Source: Symsagittifera roscoffensis
Lineage: Eukaryota > Xenacoelomorpha > Acoela > Convolutidae
Length of the DNA stretch: 64,000 nucleotides
Assembly (NCBI RefSeq): GCF_963678635.1
Contig: NC_087063.1
Span: forward strand, 33,540,682-33,604,681
Direction of reading: 5' to 3'
Shown here: piece by piece, positions 55,626 through 64,000 of the stretch
Position numbering within the stretch: position 1 is the stretch's first letter
How the letters are laid out: each line of letters starts with the position of its first letter
Notes under the pieces: generated by a model
What the model saw: the letters and a program-made list of their open reading frames with translations, nothing else
What the model was told of the DNA's origin: nothing
Database searches by the model: none
Position numbers and translations under genes: made by a program

Positions 55626-56556
55626 TTCCAACTCACTCACTATTTGAAAACAGGTTATGTTACGCTTTCGTTTTAGCGAAGGCCTGCTTCGCCTCTGTGT
55701 TGAATGAAAATGTTGTGATGTGAGCCAGCTATCTTACTAAATACAATATCAATTTATCTAGTAGTATCACCTAAGAAACATTTAATTTGGGTTTAATTTG
55801 GGCAGTAAAAACTTGCTGTAATTTTCTTAAATATGATTCATCCCCTGACTAAAAGACCCAGTAAAAATATTTTCAATTGATTTTTTTAAAACTGGAAATT
55901 ATCATGTCTCTTCTGGAAGATTAGAAAAGAACTTATTACCAAGTTATGTCCAAAGTTAGCAGTTAACTGAACATCGACGAGCAAAAAAAACATCATTCAA
56001 GGACATATAACCACATTTATTGAAAAATCTTTTGATGGGAGCTGTACCATTTTGGAACGACATACGTGATCATATTGTATTGAAAAACGCTCCAACATAT
56101 AATTCCATTAAATTAAGACTAATTTTTTGTCATAATCTTTATTTCGAAGATAAAACTGTGATAACCTATGGAAAGATGGCTTAAATTTATATTACGAACT
56201 TAAATAGTCATGTTATTGCTGTTTTTAATCTAGCTTAGCGTAATTTTGTTTGTTATATTAATCTACCACAGTTCATTTTTGATTCAATTCATTACGAATA
56301 AAGTGGTCGACCATTTTTGACAAAGAAAATAAAAGCGGTTGGACTAGACGGCGGCCATTTTTGATAAAGCAAAAAAATGTGGTTGGACTAGACTAATTTC
56401 TAGGTTACATAATCTTGTAACATTATGCTTCTTAATGATGCATGGTTCTTGTTATAGTGAAAATAGCGGATGCCCGGGTTCGGCTCAGAATTGCAGTCAG
56501 TTTAAATTGAAGCTGTCGAAAAGAAATACATTAATAACCATGCTTTTTTTTCTCAG

Positions 56557-56763
56557 GTATTCGGCATGTGTTTCCTGGGAATGGACTTTCTTAATCTACA
56601 TTGGTTTCGTCTCATGTGTCTAGTACTGGTACGCGCGGCCAAAGCCAGACTCATTAATGTGAAGAGCAAACTGAAGCTGCACTTCCGATTCCAGGAGGAC
56701 GACGAGGAAGAGGTTTTCTATGACGCCCAGGACTTAGACGTATCCCACTTCTCCCCCATTTGA
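56557..56763 (+). pseudogene. Orphan last exon of the TLCD4-like gene
   Basis: A copy of exon 32995-33201 with the acceptor (TTTTTTTCTCAG) kept. The 68 encoded residues are identical; the differences I see are silent (for example TTC/TTT in FRL and CCA/CCC near the end). The other three exons are not in copy B, since the duplication starts inside the preceding intron. Without upstream exons it cannot make the membrane protein unless joined to other exons. Confidence 0.8.
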
Positions 56764-57213
56764 AACATTCAGTTGGACTCACTCCACATTTTCCGAATTT
56801 AACAGAAATCAGACTTTTACAATTGAAAAGAAAGGAGACAAATTTATCAGACGAGACTCCGACCCAAGAACGTGCTACCCAAGTACCTAAGTGGTTAATT
56901 GTTATTTAACTTATCAGAGTATAACCTGTTTTTCGTAACGACTACTTACACTTCAGGTCACAACTGCGAAGCAAACTGGGCCTGGAATTGCATTGTATCT
57001 GGGATATGAATTAGTATTGTTTATATGTCGTTTAGTACTGCTTTGCTCTGTTTTGAGAGTTAGTTACGTAATCTCAACATAGTTGTTTTCAAAGGGATGT
57101 GTTTTGATCAAAGCCAAAGCCTACAGCCTCTAGTTTAAGGGCTAGTACTGTTACGCGCGGCCAAAGCCAGACTCATTAATGTGAAGACTCATTAATTGTA
57201 GTCAGGATTTAAC

Positions 57214-57591
57214 CAGGGGTGGATTGAGGGGGGGGGGGGGGGGTCGCCTCCTTTGAAACTGTTTTAGACATCAAACTTTGGCTGTCCGACCCTAAAACTT
57301 TTCTAAAGGTGCATGGGGCGCCAATAAATGCTTATTTCGATGGAAGGGCGCGCCAAAAAAAACGAGTTTTTGGTCAAAATTTTCCAAAAAGTGCCTATAA
57401 ACGCCCTTTGGCCTGTTTTTTGACAAACTCGCCTGCGGTGCTGAAAGTTTGGTCAAAATAGGTTCTTCATAAAGATTTGGGAGAGCTTCGAAAATCAATT
57501 TGGTTGCAATAAAAAAAAGGTTGACAAATATTTCGATTTTTTTCTGAAAATCCGCTCCTTCCTCTTCGAGAAATTCCTACATCCGCCTTTG
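57214..57591. mobile_element. hAT-like MITE, copy B
   Basis: Counterpart of 33646-34022, with left end CAGGGGTGGATTGAGG. Confidence 0.7.
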
Positions 57592-58195
57592 GCTTGAACA
57601 GTGCAATTTTTCGAGCTTGTCAAATAGCACAGCCTTGTCCTCTTATAATCGGTAATTGAGCTGCTGTTGTTTTTACTCTACTTTGCTAGAATTGCGCCAA
57701 GAAGTGAGAAAATGTAACCAAAATTTAATCTTTGCTATCTTTGAAGCATTTTGATAGATGATAATCAGTCATCTAAACTGTATTGATTTTTGGTTAATAG
57801 TCTGAGGCTTAGCTGAAGAAAAACAGCGTCCGAAATTCAGCTTACTAGCTAACCTCAGTTGGTTCTTATAAAAAATGGTTTCAATTTTGTCAAAGTTTAA
57901 AAAGGAAGGATGCGATTCAGCAAATGCACTATTTGAATGAAGTCTCCGATGAATTGTCAGCCATAGAAGGATGAAAGGGCAGTCTCAACGGGATTTTATC
58001 TCTAAACTTTAAATAGCAGGTAGCTATTCGACTTCGCACTTATGCTTTGTTATTTTGATTTCTCCAACAAAAGGTAGTTTAGTTGCTTCAGTATGAACAA
58101 TTAGTTCTTAAGCGTAGGAAATGAAAATTTTTGAATCATGAAATTTCTTGTAACCATGTGTCGCAAATTATGCTCTGTTACCTGTTTTATTTTTC

Positions 58196-58500
58196 TTTGA
58201 AGAGTCAATGAACGTTCTGAAGACTCTTATATAGGTCGTGATGATTTTGTATTTTTTTTCGTAGAAAGTCTTCAAAATTTGTTCACGCTCAAATTTGATT
58301 TTTGTGGTTTGAGTTTTTTCAAAGTTTTTTCAGTTTCTTTCTTTTGTTAAAAGGAGGGCCAATTCCACTATCCAACAGCAAAATTAAAAAGGTCATGAAA
58401 AGCGTGATAGACTCCAAGTTTACGAAAGTGTGGTTTTGTTTTAATTTTCAAAATTCCCAGCGCAAAAAAAATTGGGCTAACTTCATCAAATTCCAATCAT
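58196..58500 (+). repeat. Dispersed repeat upstream of the H/Q/N-rich gene, copy B
   Basis: Counterpart of 34630-34930; the rest is deleted in B. A second member lies at about 59670-60170 in intron 1. Confidence 0.55.
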
Positions 58501-58700
58501 ATCTTAAAGGTCGGGGGTTTGAATGCCATTACGGTCACGGTTGGAGGGGTTTGAATGCCTTAAAGTTTGGGGGTTTAAATGCCATTACGGTCACGGTTGG
58601 AGGGGTCACCGTGTCATATGCCCCAGGTCACCGTCTACTTTAAATTGGATGACATTGATCTCCCCCACGGAAGCAATGACCTACATAGTAAGGTGGAAGA
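58500..58700 (+). repeat. SINE fragment with internal tandem duplication, copy B
   Basis: The piece GCCATTACGGTCACGGTTGG occurs twice, about 58 bases apart; copy A has it once near 35110. Confidence 0.55.
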
Positions 58701-59021
58701 AGTAGGGCTAGCGCAAAAAAACACAAATCATGAGGAAGTAGCAGAATTGGCTTCATGAACCCTTCCGAAAATTCAATCCGGTTTTTCTCGACAATGAGAA
58801 AACTTTGTTGAAAATTTTTTAATGTTCGAATAACGACTGAATGGGCTGAATATGATATATCAATCGGACCATTCTGATGATTTTTTGTGGTACTTGGTTT
58901 TGTGTGGAAAAATAAACGTAACAAAAATACAAACACAGTCTCTCTCCAATAGCAATGGTCGAAACAAAATTTAGCGTTTAACATTCCAATTATGGAAAAG
59001 GGTATAAATCTAACATTGGTT

Positions 59022-59152
59022 GGTTACTGGATAAGGCAACTGGCTCTTGGTCCGGTTCAAAGTACAATTCTCTATATTTTTCGTTTCTTTTTTCTAAACT
59101 GTTTTCTTTTGGTTTTTTGTCGAATTTTAGAGGCACTTTTTCTCATTGTTTG
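59022..59152 (+). repeat. Segment present only in copy B, tRNA-like
   Basis: GGATAAGGCAACTGG (A-box-like) and GGTCCGGTTCAAAGTAC (B-box-like) suggest a short SINE. In copy A this site reads straight through (near 35540), so it is an insertion in B or a deletion in A. Confidence 0.45.
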
Positions 59153-59356
59153 TTGCTTGCGTTGACGAAGTGCTGCTACGCCTCGTTGTGTAAATTTTCC
59201 ACCATTAAATTTTAGGTTTACGTTGCTAAATAATGAGGCACAATCAAAAGGAATTTTCTGCTGTTCGAAAAACCCAGTGCTTTAAAAAGAATCATTAACC
59301 AAAATGTTTTGTTGAGCAAAGTTCAGAAATCAATTGGTAGTTTTCAGAGGTTAACG

Positions 59357-61252
59357 ATGAGTGGCGGTGCCTCTGACGCATTGCTGAAAGAAGGGGTGTG
59401 GCTAGGCCACAGGTCGGCAACGACCTCAGAAGGAGCCTTTTTCTGTGCCCAGGCAGGTACACTTTCCTCGCCGACAGGAGGAAACAACACACATGGGTCA
59501 GTCCACTTTGACAAGAGTGCCAAAGGAAAGGGAAACAGGGGTCAGAACAGGTCTAGAAACAACAGTTACAGAAACAGAAGAGACTCCAAGTCGCCAAACT
59601 CTCAACAGAATCACCAGCAGCAGGTAGCTAAAGCTCGTAAAGTGAGATTTCTATTAAAAAGCGACTGTTAGAGAGTAATGAACGTAGTGAGTACTCTTAG
59701 ATAGGTCGTGCTGATTTTTTTGCTTATTTTTTTTTGGGAAAAGGCTTCAAATTTGTTCTACGCTCAAGTTTGATTCTTCGCGGTTTGAATTGTGATTTGT
59801 TTTCAAGTTCAGTGCATTTCCATTGTTAAAAGGAAGGCAAACTCCACTATCGAACAGTGAAAGTGTAAAGACTTCGAATCGAATCGACTTCTAAATCGAC
59901 TTATTTCGAAAATGGAAATTAATTATTTCGAAATAAAAGTATAAGCGAATTAAAAATTTAACCTATTGATCCAGTTTTCTCAAAATGGACTAATTTTAGC
60001 ATAGAAGTGTCCATCATTAATTGTGCTACAAATTCAAAAAGCTTTAAGGCTATCTATTTTTTTCGAAATTCAAAAGTTGAAGGTTTTTGAAAAAAAACAA
60101 GTCCGTTTTTTTTCAGTTTCCTTGCATTCATTACTCTTTTCCAACTGTCAGGTGGCTATGTTCTTCCTTTCCCGGGCTTGCAAGTTTTATATACATAATT
60201 TTGTTTTTATGGTTAAATGTTAACATGTCAACAAGCAATAAGCGTATCATGTCTGACTTAATACAATGACTTAATACAATGACTTCCGTAAACTTTGCTT
60301 TGCGTTAAATGTACATTAAGGCAAAAATATTCCAATAATTAGTCATGATTTATAGAATGGTAGCAGTCATGGGCATAAACAGAACGGAGTAAACTACCAT
60401 CACAACAATTACTGGGACCAGAATCAGTACTATAGTCATCATAACCACAACTACATCAGAGGCAGCATGTATCAGGGCGCTCAGAGGGGATCCAACGGAC
60501 CTCAGTACCATCGAAACCAGCAGTTCTACTCCTCTCATCACCAGCAGTTCGGGGAACTGAAACAACACATAGCAGATGCACGACAGACTATCCAAAGGGC
60601 TCTAAGACACTCAGGGAATCGAAACAGTTGGGGAGACCAGCATGGTGGTGGTTATAGGCGAAGTGGGGGTTCCAGGAACAACTCGGGATCCGAAGGTAGC
60701 TGGGGAGGTAATCGAAGAGGAGGGCGGAGGGACTCGAGGAGGAACAGTCAGAAAGATCAGCAGGGTCAAAGTGTTCAGAACAACCATCATCAGCAAAATC
60801 ACCATGACAACAGTCAGAATAAGAACAAAGGAACGAAGAGAACGAGAACTGTGAGTTTTGGAGACACTGTCAGTGAGCAGCTGAGTGGCAGAATCAGAGA
60901 CCTAGAGAGCGAGAACAGCGAATTGCACAAGTGTAATTAATCACTTTGTTTTTAGTGAATGTTTTTGCAACCACTACCTGATCAATTATTTGCGCATACT
61001 GGATTGTTTTAATCTAGCGCTGAATAACTAGAGATTTTAAAAAAAATTCTTCAGCAATTTTTACGTCTATCTTATTTGTTTGATAGCTTATTCATGAAGT
61101 GAAATAGAATGTGTATTTATTGCATTTGAGGATGCATTTATTCATATTTATTCATTTTTGGTTTATGTTCAGTGACAGAGAAACTGGAGAGTAAAGTTAC
61201 AGAACTACTAGACAGAGTTCAGAAACTGGAAGTGACTCATGAAGTGCAGTAG
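59357..61252 (+). CDS. H/Q/N- and RG-rich coiled-coil protein, three exons (copy B)
   Basis: Exons: 59357-59623, 60356-60932, 61173-61252; same structure and length (307 residues) as copy A at 35746-37608. Exon 1 differs at three residues (GTLSSPTGG and NNTHG against GTLSPPTVG and NNPHG). Exons 2 and 3 encode identical residues, with the two changes seen in exon 2 being silent. Splice sites are unchanged. The second intron has a 30-base extra piece near 61030. Function unknown; both copies look able to be expressed. Confidence 0.65.
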
Positions 61253-62610
61253 GTCGATTAGACACCAGACAACAGAAACGAACCCCCGCCATTTATCCAA
61301 GAATTCGTCATCATCATCGCAGCAATTCGCACAATGAACATCAGCAGCAGATGTAATTCGCTGCCCGTCTCTATCAATACTAGAACTGTGATGGATCAAA
61401 AACCAATAGACTTCTCTAAAAACTATCTCTTCAAAGGTGCCGGGAACCTTAATAGCTTATCTGAATTTACAGTCAGAGAAATTGTTACTGATCATTTTGA
61501 TGAATGTTTGTAGTGGCCTTAAAGTTGTGTAGTCCAAAGAAAATTAGTGTATCCAATGCTTGGAATAGTTTTTAACGGAGAGCTTGGGTTCAGACTTGCT
61601 TATTGTCATTTAATTGAAAGTAGCACCCTGAGTAGTGCGTGAATCACTTGGTAGCTCGCGTAATTCGCTAGCCCGAGCTATCGAGATTAGTCGGTATATA
61701 CATGTGCAACTGAAAGAATAGGTAGCTCATCTTCAAGCAATCGGTAGCTCGACACAACTGGGAACGATAAAAAACAGCAGACATAAGGAAATAAACAAAT
61801 AATAACACAAGGATAGCTTGTGTTATAGTATGAACTTTCTCTTTTTTCCAACCTAAGTCGCAAATATTGTTGCGATGCAATTTTTGAGACAAAATGTGTT
61901 CATGTCAAATTTGATCCAGCTATTAGGTACAGCCAATGCTAAGGATATTAACACAGACCAATATATTACAAATAGCACTTTAGCTTCAAGGTATCATGGA
62001 TCTGTAGCGTAGATGTAGGGTAGCAGAACAGCAGCAAAATAAGAGGGTTCAAACCTGGGTAGGGGCGGCTGTTTTTAATGAACTTTTTCGTATAGTAGTT
62101 AAAATGCGTACGCTCTTTAAGTTGAGGCATGTTAGTTGGTAAATTTCTTATTTTTTCAAATTTACTGCTAATGCGTCATAATTGGCGAGCGTCGCTTAAG
62201 AAATTTTGTAGACAGAATTTTACTCATTCAGTTTTCCAAGTAGCGTTATCGGTCATATTTTTGCTTGTGTATGCGAAGTACAACTTCGCTTCTGTCAATA
62301 GATTGAATTATAACGCTGTCTCAGATTAAATGATCTCAGATTACGCTGTAAAATAGTAAAAACAAAAAGGCGTAAGAAATCGAGGTTCGCATTAAGTCTT
62401 TAACTAGAAAACAGATATGAAAAATTGCAGTGCTATTCATGCTGTGCTATTTTTGAATGATCAATAGCAACGTTAATATTTCATACTCTTGCCTAAAAAA
62501 TAAGCATTTTGCTTTGATTCGTTTCACATAGTTTCTGTCCATTGATGAGAAACTTTTAATCTCAGAAAGCATTTGGCACAATTAATCACAACGTTCTATT
62601 AAACTTATTA
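61253..62610. other. 3' flank of the copy-B gene, repeats only
   Basis: Counterpart of 37609-38930, including the tRNA-like piece near 62000-62065 (B box now GGTTCAAACC) and a GCGAAGTACAACTTCGC palindrome at 62273-62289. Confidence 0.5.
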
Positions 62611-63800
62611 CGTTGCTTACATATTACAAGGATTTCGAAGAAAAGGTAACTAATTTTTGGAAAGTTATCCAAGTGAGCGGAAAGAATGTTAAGCATAGGA
62701 TTGAAATTTCAGGCGGTAAATTAGTTTGTTTTGTATGCCTCAAGGCTCCATATTAGAGCCACTGCTTTCTCTCCCGACTTTCGAAGAAAGTAATAAATAT
62801 ATATGCTCGGGGTGGTTTTTTTATACATCATTTCTCAAAAATATTTCACTACGGGGATCAAACCAGGGAACTTCGTTGTCCCAGGAGGGACGCGCTCACC
62901 ACTAGACATCCTGACTTAAAGATGGCCGTGAAATGATAACTAAAATACAAACGTGACTATAAGAGCGCTGTGATACTTTTATGCTGATTTAGGCGCATAG
63001 CGAATTATATCGCACCACAAAATTGTTCCAAATTCAATTGAGGTAAATCGACCAATTGAACTAATTGGTCCGATTAATTCCATACACGACTCTTTCAGCT
63101 GGAAATTCATAGTTTGTCAATATTTCATTTAAAAAAACTATTCGAGAACAGTTTATGGACAGTCGGAACATTCAGGACTTTGCCCTAATACGAGCAGTCT
63201 TGCTTTTTTTAATATCAACGATATGCTTGATGCATGCCAAATTTCAAATGTTTTTTTTTCGCTGATAATACTACATTTTTAAAATCTTGCTGGAGTAGTA
63301 ATGGGCTTGGAAAAAATGATTAAATTAGCCTTGAATGGTTCAGTATATTCGATGAAATTTAAATCGGGATAAGTTAAGTTCCCATTTGAATCGGGTTGAA
63401 TCGGGTCAATATTCTTAAAAATGATAAATTCATCAATATTTGGTTCTTTTTGTAGATAATAAACTCGAATTCCGTGCACGCTCTTTAAAAAAAGTTGCTG
63501 TAAAGTATCTCGAATTTGTTGAATTTTGTATAAGGGTGAACTATTATGCAATACAGGCTTAATATGTATGGAAATACCTCTAATTATAACTTTAAAAACG
63601 TCGATTTTTTACTATTAAAGAACAAAAAGTGACATCATCAGATATTTCATGGAAACAAATCAGTTGCACAGCTAAAAAAAGTGTTCAAATTGACGTGCTT
63701 GGTTTGAGCGAGTTTTCTAGTAAGCGCTTCACTCGTGTATCAGCTGTTTTTAATTTAAAAAAACTAGAGGACAAATACCTGCCATTTTTATAGTTAAAGC
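62610..63800 (+). pseudogene. Decayed non-LTR reverse transcriptase (copy B)
   Basis: Counterpart of 38930-40440 with further small deletions and no MITE. The MPQGSILEPLL piece is near 62735. Confidence 0.6.
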
Positions 63801-64000
63801 CAAATTGTTGGCAATATTGATGATCTTGAGCAGTTTTAAATGGTCGAAAACGAAAGCATTTTAGGGTGACTAGTTTTGTAGAAACTGTTTTTACGTGTGG
63901 AAATCAGGGTAATCAGATGAAGTTCTACGTCAAAATGAGCAGTCTAAGATTAATTAATTTCGTTCGGATTCGTTGACCGAAAAGATATTGACCACAATTT

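Larger units (their letters stand above)
53298..64000 (+). repeat. Segmental duplication, copy B (continues past window)
   Basis: Matches 26258 onward in the same orientation. It lacks the I-type LINE, the MITE at 39416-39631 and about 110 bases matching 31421-31530. It has a 130-base extra segment near 59022-59152 and about 30 extra bases near 61024-61060. Confidence 0.95.

Overview
The window is nuclear DNA of an animal, most likely an invertebrate. It holds a spliced TLC-domain gene, an intronless beta-tubulin, a large nephrocystin-4 (NPHP4)-like exon, several classes of retroelement, short TIR elements and tRNA-derived repeats. The species cannot be named from the sequence. Host DNA is AT-rich with long introns and spacers; the retroelement at the left end is visibly richer in G+C.

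Layout. 1-15.0 kb: the 3' part of a very large Ty3/gypsy-type element. Pol (RT, RNase H, integrase, GPY/F) is followed by a macrodomain-like ORF, an SGNH-hydrolase ORF broken by one in-frame TAA, and two giant ORFs separated by one in-frame TAG, then a probable 3' LTR. 17.1-22.2 kb: the tail of an old retroelement, then a CR1/L2-like LINE with an SGNH-like ORF, a PHD-finger ORF and a mutated endonuclease/RT ORF, ending in a CTA-repeat tail. 23.1-33.2 kb: a four-exon TLCD4 (TMEM56)-like gene whose 7.6 kb last intron carries a 5'-truncated I-type LINE with a perfect 22 bp target duplication. 35.7-37.6 kb: a three-exon gene for an H/Q/N/RG-rich coiled-coil protein. 38.9-40.4 kb: decayed LINE. 42.8-44.1 kb: a complete divergent beta-tubulin. 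44.7-45.4 kb: two nested hAT-like MITEs. 47.8-50.3 kb: decayed LINE. 51.1-53.3 kb (minus strand): C-terminal half of NPHP4 with one in-frame TAG.

A segmental duplication dominates the right half. The segment from 26258 to at least about 40650 (copy A) recurs at 53298 to the window end (copy B), in the same orientation. Copy B lacks the I-type LINE and one MITE, and at both places it shows an intact pre-insertion site, so these insertions postdate the duplication. Copy B carries only the last exon of the TLCD4-like gene, a full second copy of the H/Q/N-rich gene, and starts within a few bases of the NPHP4 coding sequence.

The most unusual content is the accessory coding region of the Ty3/gypsy element: a macrodomain without a start codon overlapping the end of pol in the -1 frame, an SGNH hydrolase interrupted by one stop inside its catalytic domain, an 8-base stop/start overlap and an in-frame TAG between 1114- and 1008-residue ORFs. 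Together these suggest a retroelement that expresses many proteins through splicing and translational recoding.
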